Under the pieces are notes generated by a model, which was given only the letters and a program-made list of their open reading frames with translations, ran no database searches and was not told where the DNA came from. A stretch of DNA of 64,000 nucleotides, taken from assembly GCA_947650365.1 (NCBI GenBank), contig OX393550.1, positions 121,088,374-121,152,373 on the forward strand, in the 5' to 3' direction. This DNA is from Chamaelirium japonicum (Eukaryota > Streptophyta > Magnoliopsida > Liliales > Melanthiaceae). This document shows, piece after piece, positions 43,271 through 54,762 of this stretch; position 1 is the stretch's first letter, and the number at the start of each line of letters is the position of its first letter. Made by a program: the position numbers and the translations under genes.

Positions 43271-45290
43271 CGCACGAATGTATCCATTCTAATTCATTCG
43301 TACGATCCATTCTAATTCCTTCGTACGATCCATTCTAATTCCTTCTTACGATCCATTCCAATTCATTCCCATAAATGTATCCATTCTAATTGATATGTAC
43401 GATCCATTCTATTTCATTCATACGATCCATTCTTATTCATTCGTACGATCCATTCTAATTCATTCGCACGAATGTATCCACTCTAATTCATTCATACGAT
43501 CCTTTCAAATTCTTTCGTATGATCCATTCTAATTCATTCGCACGAATGTATCCATTCTAATTCATTCATATGATCCATTCTAATTCATTCGCACGATCCA
43601 TTCGAATTCACTCATATGATCCATTCTAATTCATTCATACGATCCATTCTAATTCATTCGCACGAATGTATCCATTCTAATTCATTCGTATGATCCATTC
43701 TAATTCATTTGCATAATCTATTCTAATTCATTCATACGATCTATTCTAATTCATTTGCACGAATATATCCATTCTATTTCATTCATATGATCTATTCTTA
43801 CTCATTCGTACGATCCATTCTAATTCATTCGCACGAATGTATCCATTCTAATTCATTCGTACGATCCATTGTAATTCCTTCGTACGATCCATTCTAATTC
43901 CTTCATACGATCCATTCTAATTCCATTGTACGACCCATTATATTTCATTCGTATGATCCATTCTATTTCCTTCGTACGATCCATTCTTATTCATTCCCAT
44001 GAATGAATCAATGCTAATTCATACATACGATCCATTCTAATTCATTTATACGATCCAATCTAATTCATTCATACAATCCATTCTAATTCATTCGCACGAA
44101 TTTATCCATTCTATTTCATTCGTACGATCCATTCTTACTCATTCATACGATCCATTCTAATTCATTCGCACGAATGTATCCATTCTAATTCATTCGTACG
44201 ATCCATTCTAATTCATTCGCACGATCCATTCTAATTCATTCATACGATCCATTCTAATTCATTCATACGTACAAATTCATACGTACGATCCATTCTAATT
44301 CATTCGTACGATCCATTCTATTTCATTCATACGATCCATTCTAATTCCTACGTGCGATCCATTCTAATTCCTTCGTACGATCCATTCTATTTCATTCGTA
44401 CAATCCATTCTAATTAATTCGCACGATACATTCTAATTCATTCGTACAATCCATTTTTACTCATTCGTACGATCCATTCTAATTCATTCATACGATCCAT
44501 TCTAATTCATTCGTACGATCCATTCTAATTCATTCGCACGAGCCATTCTAATTCATTCATACGATCCATTCTAATTCATTCATACGATCTATTCTAATTC
44601 TTTCGCACGAATGTATCCATTCTAATTCATTCGCACGAATGTATCCATTCTAATTCATTCGTACGATCCATTCTAATTCATTCGCACAATCTATTCTATT
44701 TCATTCGTATGATCCATTCTATTTCATTCGTACGATCCACTCTAATTCCTTCGTATGATCCATTCTAATTCATTCGCACGAATGTATCCATTCTAATTCA
44801 TTCGTACGATCCATTCTAATTCATTCGTACGATACATTCTAATTCCTTCGTATGATCCATTCTAATTTATTCGCATGATTATATCCATTCTAATTCATTC
44901 GTACTATCTATTCTATTTCATTCGTACGATCCATTCTAATTCCTTCGTACGATCCATTCTAATTCCTTCGTACGAATGTATCCATTCATTCTAATTCCTT
45001 CGTACGAATGTATCCATTCTAATTTTTTCGTAATTCGTATGATCCATTCTAATTCATTAGCACGATCCATTCTAATTCATTCGTACGATCTATTCTAATT
45101 CATTCATACGATCCATTCTAATTCACTCGCACCAATGTATCCACTCTAATTCATTCATACAATCCATTCTAATTCATTCGTACGAATGTACGATCCATTC
45201 TTACTCATTCGTACGATCCATTCTAATTCATTTGTACGAATGTATCTACTCTAATTCATTCGTACGATCCATTCTAATTCATTCATACAT
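43271..45290 (-). repeat. Reverse satellite block, ~2.0 kb
   Basis: Uniform reverse monomers of both lengths. It contains the ATTATATTTC haplotype near 43937 and an unoccupied target-site paralogue at 44258-44300. Irregular monomers occur near 44985 (CCATTCATTCTAATTCC) and 45025 (TTTTTTCGTAATTCG). It ends at CATACATATACGAATG. Confidence 0.92.
44258..44300 (-). repeat. Unoccupied paralogue of the LTR target site
   Basis: On the minus strand it reads GGATCGTACGTATG, AATTTGTACGTATGAATG, with single-copy GTACG at 44282-44286. It lacks the extra TAATAATGG element found at 6469, 18981 and the LTR site. Confidence 0.85.
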
Positions 45291-46353
45291 ATACGAATGA
45301 ATTAGAATGGATACATTCGTGCGAATGAATTATAATGGATCGTACGAATGAATTAGAATGGATCGTGTGAAAGAATTAGAATGGATTGTATGAATGAAAT
45401 AGAATGGATCGTATGAATGAATTAGAATGGATCATACGAATGAATTAGAATGGATCGCACGAATGAATTAGAATGGATACAATCGTGCAAATGAATTAGA
45501 ATGGATCATACGAATGAGTAAGAATGGATCGTACGAATGAAACATAATGGATTAGAATGGATCGTATGAATGAATTAGAATGGATACATACGAATGAATT
45601 AGAATGGATCGTATGAATGAATTAGAATGGATTGTACGAATGAATTAGAATGGATCGTACGAATGAATTAGAATGTATACATTCGTGCGAATGAATTAGA
45701 ATGGATCGTACAAATAAATCAGAATAGATGGTGCGAATGAATTAGAATGGATCGTATGGATGAATTAGATTGGATCGTATGAATGAATTAGAATGGATCG
45801 TGCGAATGAATTAGAATGGATCGTACGAATGAATTAGAATGGATCGAATTAGAATGAATCATACGAATGAAATAGATGGATACATTCATGCGAATGAATT
45901 AGAATAGATCGTGCGAATGAGTAAGAATGGATCGTACGAATGAAATAGAATGGATTGTACGAAAGAATTAGAATGGATCGTACGAATGAATTAGAATGGA
46001 TCATATGCGTACGAATGAATTAGGATAGATTATGCGAATGAATTAGAATGGATCGTACGAATGAATTAGAATGGATACATTCGTGCGAATGAATTAGAAT
46101 GGATCGTATGAATGAATTAGAATGGATCGTGCGAATGAATTAGGATGGATCATATGAATGAATTAGAATGGATCGTACGAATGAATTAGAATGGATCGTA
46201 CGAATAAATTAGAATGGATCATGCGAATGAATTAGAATGGATCGTGCGAATGAATTAGAATGGATCGTACGAAGGAATTAGAATGGATCGTACGAAGGAA
46301 TTAGAATGGATCGTACGATTCAAATAGAATGGATCGTAATAATGGATCGTACG
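45291..46353 (+). repeat. Forward satellite block interrupted by the LTR
   Basis: Forward monomers run up to the insertion. The last ones are GGATCGTAATAATGG and ATCGTACG, the rare variant also seen at 6469 and 18981. The forward run continues after the LTR at 47511, so the insertion split one block. Confidence 0.93.
46349..46353. repeat. Target-site duplication GTACG, left
   Basis: The five bases directly before the LTR end TGTTTGGGGG are GTACG. They match the five bases after the other end (47506-47510) exactly. Confidence 0.92.
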
Positions 46354-46441
46354 TGTTTGGGGGATTTTTCACTGGTCCGTGCGGGCTGCCTGCAAAATAA
46401 AGAAAAAGCATGAGAACGGCTGGCTCCCTTAGGAGCGCAGA

Positions 46442-46459
46442 CCCTCCGACGCTCAAGTC
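46442..46459 (-). promoter_or_regulatory. Conserved LTR motif GACTTGAGCGTCGGAGGG
   Basis: It lies about 90 bp downstream of the TATA box on the minus strand. From memory, very similar sequences (TTGAGCGTCGGAG) occur in the R/U5 region of many plant gypsy-type LTRs. It supports both the strand and the plant assignment; its function is not established here. Confidence 0.6.
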
Positions 46460-46547
46460 AGTCTTAGGTGCACAACGGCGAGCTGTAGTAGACAAAAGTG
46501 GTAGGGAAAAGGGTTTCGAATCTGTACTCTAGAGCCTGGGGGTGGGC

Positions 46548-46554
46548 ATTTATA
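46548..46554 (-). promoter_or_regulatory. Putative LTR TATA box (TATAAAT)
   Basis: TATAAAT on the minus strand is followed by GCCCACCCCC. The expected start of transcription is about 25-35 bp further on, near 46515-46525, which leaves an R-U5 of about 165 bp. Position and context fit a plant LTR core promoter; there is no direct evidence of activity. Confidence 0.6.
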
Positions 46555-47083
46555 GACATTGGCGACCTATGGTGGCCCGACACGCGGAGATTTTTTCCAG
46601 CGCCGTCTAGACCCCCACGTTCCGGCTCGCGTGGGCCTCTGACAGTCCTTGGAACGTGCGCTCCTGACATTCTTTGTCGTTGAGCCTGCCAGGCGGTTTG
46701 AGTGGGGGAGAGCATCTTTCTTGTCGCTGCCAGGTGGCTACTCTGGAATGTTCAAGTCTGGGAGGTCTCGAACTGACTAGGGTGGGCTTCCGTGGACCAC
46801 GTTTGTCTTCGTAGCTTCCGTGGGTTTCGACACCTGGCATCCCTTCATGCTCCTCTAATGTGGTGACCTCAGGGTGGAAGCAAAGGCGAGCTCGTCCTTT
46901 GTTGCTCCACCTTCCCCTTCGTATCTATCAAGAGTCAGACCTCGTAGGAGCGACCTCTTCGATAAACAGGGGGGTCTGGCGAGCTGGGGGCGTCTATGGT
47001 GCCGGCGTCTTTGTTATGCATGACGGTCTAACTCCCGCTGCCACTGCAAGCGAATTCTCGTGCGGGCTTGGCGAACTCTTGCG

Positions 47084-47400
47084 CGAGCTTAAGCGAGCCC
47101 CCTGAGCGAGCTTAGGCGAGCTCCTGAGCGAGCTTTGGCGAGCTCCTGAGCGGGCTTTGGCGAGCTCCTGAGCGAGCTTTGGCGAGCTCCTGAGCGAGCT
47201 TAGGCGAGCTCCTGAGCGAGCTTTGGCGAGCTCCTGAGCGAGCTTAGGCGAGCTCCTGAGCGAGCTTTGGCGAGCTCCTGAGCGAGCTTAGGCGAGCTCC
47301 TGAGAGAGCTTAGGCGAGTTCCAGCGAGCTTAGGCGAGCTCCTGAGTGAGCTTAATCGAGCTCCTGAGCATGCTTGGGCGAGCTTTTGAGCGAGCTCTTT
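47084..47400. repeat. 22-bp minisatellite inside the LTR U3
   Basis: There are about 14 tandem units plus a partial one, built from CGAGCTTAGG and CGAGCTCCTGAG on the + strand. Nine units from 47107 to 47304 are near perfect. Positions 7-8 alternate TA and TT, and units from 47195 to 47304 follow an A,T,A,T,A order, which indicates a 44-bp dimer. The flanking units at 47084, 47305 (20 bp), 47347 and 47369 are degenerate. Each unit carries GAGCTC. U3 tandem repeats often hold enhancers, but nothing here shows that. Confidence 0.93.
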
Positions 47401-47460
47401 GCCTAGGCCCCTTCAGCCCAATGTGGATCTCGCTCCCTGTCAAGATGATTTGGTGAGCAT

Positions 47461-47471
47461 GGGGGGGGGGG
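47461..47471 (+). repeat. G11 homopolymer
   Basis: Eleven G in a row, 34 bp from the LTR end. The length is liable to sequencing or assembly error. Confidence 0.9.
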
Positions 47472-47505
47472 CGAACTCCTGGGCGAGTTTCAGCTACCCC
47501 CAACA

Positions 47506-47510
47506 GTACG
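47506..47510. repeat. Target-site duplication GTACG, right
   Basis: GTACG directly follows the LTR end CCCCCAACA and is followed by TATGAATTTGTACG of the satellite variant. It is identical to 46349-46353. Confidence 0.92.
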
Positions 47511-48672
47511 TATGAATTTGTACGTATGAATGAATTAGAATGGATTGAATTAGAATGGATCGTACGAAGGAATTAGAATGGATCGTACGAATGAATTAGA
47601 GTGGATACATTCGTGCGAATGAATTAGAATGGATCGTACGAATGAAATAGAATGGATCGTACGTATCAATTAGAATGGATACATTCATGGGAATGAATTA
47701 GAATGGATCGTGTGAAGGAATTAGAATGGATCGTACGAATGAATTAGAATGGATACATTCGTGCGAATCCATTCTATTTCATTCGTACGATCCATTCTAA
47801 TTCATTCGTACGATCCATTCTTACTCATTCGTACGATCCATTCTTACTCATTCGTATGCATTCTAATTCATTCGTACGATCCATTCTAATTCATTCATAC
47901 GATCCATTCTAATTCATTCGCATAATCTATTCTAATTCATTCGTTACGATCCATTCTAATTCATTCGTACTATCCATTCTAATGAATGAATTAGAATGGA
48001 TTGTACGAAAGAATTAGAATGGATCGTATTAATGAATTAGAATGGACCGTGCGAATGAATTAGAATCGATCGTACGAATGAATTAGAATGGATCGTATGA
48101 ATGAATTAGAATGGATACATACGAATGAATTAGAATAGATCGTATGAATGAATTAGATTGGATCGTATTAATGAATTAGAATGGATCGTACGAATGAATT
48201 AGAATGGATACATTCGTGCGAATGAATTAGAATGGATCGTACGAATGAATTAGAATGGATCGTACGAAGGAATTAGAATGGATACATTCGTGTGAATAAA
48301 TTAGAATGGATCGAACGTGTGAGTAAGAATGGATCGTACGAATGAAATAGAATAGATCGTACAAATGAATTAGAATGGATCGTGCTAATGAATTAGAATT
48401 TATCGTACGAATGAATTAGAATAGATTGTGCGAATGAATTAGAATGGATCATACGAATGAATTAGAATGGATCGTACGAATGAATTAGAGTAGATCGTAT
48501 GAATGAATTAGAATGGATCGTACGAATGAATTAGAATGGATACATTCGTGAAAGAATTAGAATAGAATTAGAATGGATCGTACGAAGGAATTAGAATGGA
48601 TCGTACGAAGGAATTAGAATGGATCGTATGAATGAATTAGAATGGATCGTACGAATGAATTAGAATGGATCG
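47511..48672. repeat. Satellite: forward, reverse, forward
   Basis: Forward 47511-47767, reverse 47768-47980, forward 47981-48672. Near 47938 there is CATTCGTTACGATCC, with an extra T that also occurs at about 50733 close to another reverse-to-forward switch, so the two joints are related. Confidence 0.88.
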
Positions 48673-50750
48673 TATCATACAATCCATTCTAATGATTCGC
48701 ACGAATTTATCCATTCTAATTCATTCGTACGATCCATTCCAATTCATTCGCACAAACCATTCTAATTCATTCATACGATCCATTCTAATTCATTCGCATG
48801 ATCCATTCTAATTCATTTGCATGAATGAATCCATTCTAATTCATTCATATGATCCATTCTATTTCATTCGTACGATCAAATCTAATTCATTCGTACGATC
48901 CATTCTAATTCATTCGCACGATCCATTCTAATTCATTCATACGATTCATTCTAATTCATTCATACGATCCATTCAAATTCCTTCGTACGATCCATTCTAA
49001 TTCATTCATACGATCCATTCTAATTCTTTCACACGATCCATTCTAATCCATTCGTACGATCCATTCTAATTCATTTGTACGATCCATTCTTATTTAATCG
49101 TATGATCCATTCTAATTCATACATACGATCCATTCTAATTCATTCGTATGATCCATTCTAATTCATTCACACGAATGTATCCATTCTAATTCATTCGTAC
49201 GATCCATTCTAATTCATTCGTACGATCCATTCTTATTCATTCCCATGAATGTATCCATTATAATTCATTCATACGATCCATTCTAATTCATTCATACAAT
49301 CCTTTCTAATTCTTTCGCACGATCCATTCTAATTCCTTCGCACCATTCTAATTCATTCGCACAATCTATTCTAATTCATTCGTACGATCAATTCTAATTC
49401 ATTCGTACGATCCATTCTAATTCCTTCGTACGATCTATTCTAATTCATTCATACGATCCATTCTAATTCATTCCTATGTATCCATTCTAATTTATTCATA
49501 CGATCCATTCTAATTCATTCATACGATCCATTCTAATTCATTCGTACAATCCATTCTATTTCATTCGTACGATCTATTCTTACTCATTCGTACGATCTAT
49601 TCTAATTCATTCGTACGATCCATTCTATATCATTCGTACGATCTATTCTAATTCATTCGTACGATCCCTTCTAATTCATTCGTATGATCCATTCTAATTC
49701 ATTCGCACGATCCATTCGAATTCACTCATACGATCCACTCTAATTTATTCGTATGATCCATTCTAATTCATTTGTTTCCATTCTATTTCATTCGCACGAT
49801 CCATTCGAATTCATTCACACAATCCATTCTAATTCATTCATACGATCCATTCTAATTCATTCATACAATCCATTCTTACTCATTCGTACGATCCATTCTA
49901 ATTCATTCATACAATCCATTCTAATTCTTTTATGATCCATTCTAATTCATTCATACGATCCATTCTAATTCATTCGTACGATCCATTCTAATTCATTCGC
50001 ACGATCCATTCTAATTCATTAATACGATCCATTCTAATTCATTCGTACGACGCATGATCCATTCTAATTCATTCATATGATCCATTCTAAGTCATTCATA
50101 CGATCCATTCTAATTCATTCATACAATCCATTCTAATTCTTTCACACGATCCATTCTAATTCATTCGTACGATCCATTCTAATTCATTCGTACAGTCCAT
50201 TCTATTTCATTCGTACGATCCATTCTTACTCATTCGTATGATCCATTCTAATTCATTCGCACGAATGTATCCATTCTAGTTCATTCGTACGATCCATTCT
50301 AATTCATTTGTACGATCCATTCTAATTCATTCATACGATCCATTCTAATTCATTCATACAATCCATTCTAATTCTTTCACATGATCCATTCTAATTCATT
50401 CGCACGAATGTATCCATTGTAATTCATTCGTACGATCCATTCTAATTCATTCGTACAATCCATTCTATTTCATTCGTACGTACGATCCATTCTAATTCAT
50501 TAGCACGAAAAAACACGATCCACTCTAATTCATTCTAATTCTTTCACACGATCCATTCTAATTCATTCGTACGATCCATTCTAATTCATTCGTACAATCC
50601 ATTCTAATTCATTCGCACGATCCATTCTAATTCAATCATACAGTCCATTCCATTCTAATTCAATCGTACGATCCATTCTAATTCATTCATATGATCCATT
50701 CTAATTCATTCGCACAATCTATTCTAATTCATTCGTTACGATCCATTCTA
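48673..50750 (-). repeat. Reverse satellite block, ~2.1 kb
   Basis: Uniform reverse monomers. Short irregularities are at about 49327 (a truncated monomer, CGCACCATTCTAATTC), 50049 (GTACGACGCATGATCC) and 50501-50520 (A6 interruption). It ends at CCATTCTAAATGTATTAG near 50750. Confidence 0.92.
50501..50520. repeat. A6 interruption, third copy
   Basis: It shares CATTAGCACG, the A6 run and ACACGATCCACTC with the copies at 24927 and 30415. Downstream it loses about 120 bp relative to them (CTAATTCATTCTAATTCTTTC follows directly), so it is a deleted or rearranged copy. Confidence 0.88.
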
Positions 50751-53540
50751 AATGTATTAGAATAGATTGTGTGAATGAATTAGAATGGATTGTACGTAAT
50801 GAATTAGAATGGAACGTACGAATGAATTAGAATAAATTGTGCGAATGAATTAGAATGGATCGTACGAATGAATTAGAATGGATAAATTCGTGCGAATGAA
50901 TTAGAATGGATTGTACGAATGAATTAGAATGGATCGTACTAATGAATTAGAATGGATCGTACGAATGAATTAGAATGGATATATTCGTGCGAATAAATTA
51001 GAATGGATCATACGAATGAGTAAGAATGGATCGTACGAATGAAATAGAATGGATTGTACGAATGAATTAGAATGGATCGTATGAATGAATTAGAATAGAT
51101 ACATTCGTGCGAATGAATTAGAATGGATCGTGCGAATGAATTAGAATGGATCGTGCGAATGAATTAGAATGGATCGTATGAAAGAAATAGAATAGATCGT
51201 ACGAATGAATTAGAATGGGTCGTACGAATGAATTAGAATGGATCATACGAAGCAATTAGAATGGATCGTATGAATGAATTAGAATAGATCGTACGTAATG
51301 AATTAGAATGGATCGTACGTAATGAATTAGAATGGAACGTACGAATGAATTAGAATAGATTGTGCGAATGAATTAGAATGGATCATACGAATGAATTAGA
51401 ATGGATCGTGTGAAAGAATTAGAATGGATCGTACGAATGAATTAGAATGGATCGTACGAATGAATTAGAATGGATCGTATGAATGATCCATTCGAATTCA
51501 TTCGCATGAATGTATCCATTCTAAATCATTCGTACAATCCATTCTAATTCATTCACACGATCCATTTGAATTCACTCATACAATCCATTCTAATTCATTC
51601 GTATGATCCATTCTAATTCATTTGTATCCATTCTATTTCATTCGCACGATCCATTCAAATTCATTCACACGATCCATTCTAATTCATTCATACAATCCAT
51701 TCAAATTCATTCGTACGATCCATTCTAATTCATTCGTATGTATCCATTGTAATTCATTCATACGATCCATTCTAATTCATTCGTACGATCCATTCTAATT
51801 CATTCGCACGAATGTATCCATTCCAATTTATTCGTACGATCCATTCTAATTCATTCGTACAATCCATTCTACTTCATTCGTACGATCCATTCTTACTCAT
51901 TCGTATGATCCATTCTAATTCATTCGCACGAATGTATCCATTCTAATTCATTCGTACGATCCATTCTTACTCATTCGTACGATCCATTCTTACTCATTAG
52001 AATGGATACATTCGTGCGAATGAATTAGAATGGATCGTACAAATGAGTAAGAATGATTCATACGAAGGCATTCTAATTCATTCGCACGATCCATTCTAAT
52101 TCATTCGCACGATCCATTCTAATTCATTCATACGATCCATTCTAATTCATTCATACGATCTATTCTAATTCATTCATATGATCCAATCTAATTCATTCAT
52201 ATGATCCATTCTAATTCATTCGTACGATCTATTCTAATTCATTCATACGATCCATTCTAATTCATTCGTATGTATCCATTCTAATTCATTCATACGATCC
52301 ATTGAATTAGAATGGATATATTCATGGAAATGAATTAGTATGGATCATACGAATGAGTAAGAATGGATTGTATGAATGAATTAGAATGGATCGTATGAAT
52401 GAAATAGAATGGATTGTACGAATGATTAGAATGGATCATACGAATGAATTAGAATGGATCGTATGAATGAATTAGAATGGATCGTGTGAATGAATTAGAA
52501 TGGATCGTATGAATGAATTAGAATAGATTGTGCAAATGAATTAGAATGGATTGTACGAATGAATTAGAATGGATACATTCGTGCGAATGAATTAGAATGG
52601 ATCGTATGAATGAATTAGAATGGATCGTACGAATGAATTAGAATGGATCGTACGCGTACGATCCATTCTAATTCATTCGCACGATCTATTCTAATTCATT
52701 CGCACGAATGTATCCGATCCATTCTAATTCATTCTTACGATCCATTCTAATTCATTCATACGATCCATTCTAATTCATTCGCACGAATGTATCCATTCTA
52801 ATTCATTCGTATGATCCATTCTAATTCATTCGCACGATCCATTCTAATTCATTCGCATGAATATATCCATTCTATTTCATTCGTACGATCCAGATCCATT
52901 CTAATTCATTCGTACGATCCATTCTAATTCATTCGTATAATCCATTCTATTTCATTCGTACGATCCATTCTTACTCATTCGTACGATCCATTCTAATTCA
53001 TTCGTACGATCCATTCTAATTCATTCGTACAATCCATTCTATTTCATTCGTACGATCCATTCTAATTCATTCATACGATCCATTCTAATTCAATCAGACG
53101 ATCCATTCTAATTCATTCGTACGATCCATTCTAATTCATTCGTACAATCCATTCTATTTCATTCGTAAGATCCATTCTTACTTATTCGTATGATCCATTC
53201 TAATTCATTCATACGATCCATTCTAATTCATTCGTACGATCCATTCTAAATCCTTCGTATGATCCATTCTAATTCTTTCGCACGATCCATTCTAATTCAT
53301 TCATACGATCTATTCTAATTCTTTCGCATGAATGTATCCATTCTAATTCATTCGTACGATCCATTCTAATTCATTCGAACAATCTATTCTAATTCATTCG
53401 TACGATCCATTCTAATTCATTCGTACAATCCATTCTATTTCATTCGTACGATCCATTCTAATTCATTCATACAATCCATTCTAACTCATTCGTATGATCC
53501 ATTCTAATTCATTTGCACGAATATATCCTTTCTAATTCAA
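50751..53540. repeat. Satellite mosaic
   Basis: Approximate map: forward 50751-51486, reverse 51487-51997, forward 51998-52068, reverse 52069-52303, forward 52304-52655, reverse 52656-53540. The CGTACGTAATGAATTAG variant recurs at about 50794, 51293 and 51316. A fused monomer (GATCCAGATCC) is at about 52888. Confidence 0.86.
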
Positions 53541-54762
53541 TGGATCGTATGAATGAATTAGAATTGATACATACGAATGAATTAGAATGGATCGTATGAA
53601 TGAATTAGAATAGATCGTACGAATGAATTAGAATGGATCGTTTGAATGAATTAGATTGGATCGTATGAATGAATTAGAATAGATCGTATGAATGAATTAG
53701 AATGGATCGTATGAATGAATTAGAATGGATCGTACGAATGAAATAGAATGGATAATACGAATGAATTAGAATGGATCGTGCGAATGAATTAGAATAGATC
53801 GTATGAATGAATTAAAATGGATATATTCGTGCAAATGAATTAGAATGGATCATACGAATGTGTAAGAATGGATCGTACTAATGAATTAGAATGGATCGTG
53901 CGAATGAATTATAATGGATCGTACGAATGAGTAAGAATGGATCGTGCGAATGAATTAGAATGGATCGTACGAATGAATTAGACTGGATACATTCGTGCGA
54001 ATGAATTAGAATGGATCATACAAATGAGTAAGAATGGATCGTAAGAATGAAATAGAATGGATTGTACGAATGAATTAGAATGGATCGTACGAATGAATTA
54101 GAACGGATACATTCATGCGAATGAATTAGATTGGATCGTACGAATGAGTAAGAATGGATCGTGCGAATGAAATAGAATGGATCGTGCGAATGAATTAGAA
54201 TGGATCGTACGAATGTATTAGAATGGATCGTATGAATAAATTAGAATGGATACATACGAATGAATTAGAATGGATCATATGTATGAATTAGAATGGATCG
54301 TATCAATGAATTAGAATGGATCGTACGAATGAATTAGAATAGATCGCGCGAATGAATTAGAATGGATCGTACGAATGAATTAGAATGGATTGTGCGTATC
54401 AATTAGAATGGATACATTCGTTCGAATGAATTAGAATGGATCGTACGAATGAATTAGAATGGATCGTATGAATGAATTAGAATGGATCGTACGAAGGAAT
54501 TAGAATGGATCGTACGAATGAATTAGAATAGATTGTGCAAATGAATTAGAATGGATCGTATGAATAAATTAGAATGGATCGTACGAATGAATTAGAATGG
54601 AATAGATTGTACGAATGAATTAGAATGGATCGTGCGAATGAATTAGAATGGATTGTACGAATGAATTAGAATGGATAGTACGAATGAATTAGAATGGATC
54701 GTGTGAAAGAATTAGAATGGATTGTATGAATGAATTAGAATGGATCGTATGAATGAATTAGA
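53541..54762 (+). repeat. Forward satellite block, ~1.2 kb
   Basis: Uniform forward monomers. It begins at CTAATTCAATGGATCGTATG, a joint that recurs at about 58705 and 59262 with the same flanks, and ends at GAATTAGAGATCCATTC. Confidence 0.92.

Larger units (their letters stand above)
1..46353. repeat. 23/28-bp satellite array, left part (mixed orientation)
   Basis: The stretch is continuous tandem repeat. The 23-bp monomer consists of GAAT, GAAT, TA, GAAT, GGAT and CGTAC; a 28-bp form ends in ACATTCGTGC instead of CGTAC. Both occur on either strand. The tetramer make-up suggests the monomer grew out of a (GAAT)n simple repeat. Each canonical monomer holds one GATC, one GTAC and two CpGs. 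Frequent variants are GAGTAAG and GAAATAG in place of GAATTAG, GAAGGAATT in place of GAATGAATT, and GTGTGAAAG. Because 23 is not a multiple of three and every unit has TAG or TGA (forward) or TAA (reverse), the array is closed to translation apart from short accidental openings. No gene, tRNA or rRNA is seen in it. Sub-blocks are listed separately. Confidence 0.97.
46354..47505 (-). mobile_element. Solo LTR of a retrotransposon (probably plant Ty3/gypsy)
   Basis: This 1,152-bp G+C-rich insertion is the only non-satellite sequence in the window. It starts TGTTTGGGGG and ends CCCCCAACA, the TG...CA ends with short inverted repeats typical of LTRs, and is flanked by a perfect 5-bp duplication. 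Direction is inferred as minus: on that strand there is TATAAAT at 46554-46548 followed by GCCCACCCCC, then GACTTGAGCGTCGGAGGG (46459-46442). I recall that motif from the R/U5 part of plant gypsy LTRs. U3 would be about 46525-47505 and R-U5 about 46354-46524. There is no second LTR, primer-binding site, polypurine tract or gag-pol coding, so it is a solo LTR left by recombination rather than a full element. Short open frames inside it (46301-47105, both strands) show no domain and are not genes. Lineage is uncertain. Confidence 0.88.

Noticed and set aside
46396..46401. AATAAA polyadenylation signal on the plus strand
   Set aside because: The other evidence places the LTR on the minus strand, so this match is probably fortuitous.
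46301..47105. Five short overlapping open frames on both strands across the LTR edge and U3
   Set aside because: They are 60-83 codons, overlap each other on opposite strands, show no recognisable domain, and one runs from LTR into satellite. They are chance openings in G+C-rich sequence.
46354..47505. DNA transposon with terminal inverted repeats
   Set aside because: The TGTTTGGGGG and CCCCCAACA ends and the 5-bp duplication could be read that way, but TG...CA ends, the TATA box and the GACTTGAGCGTCGGAGGG motif fit an LTR better.
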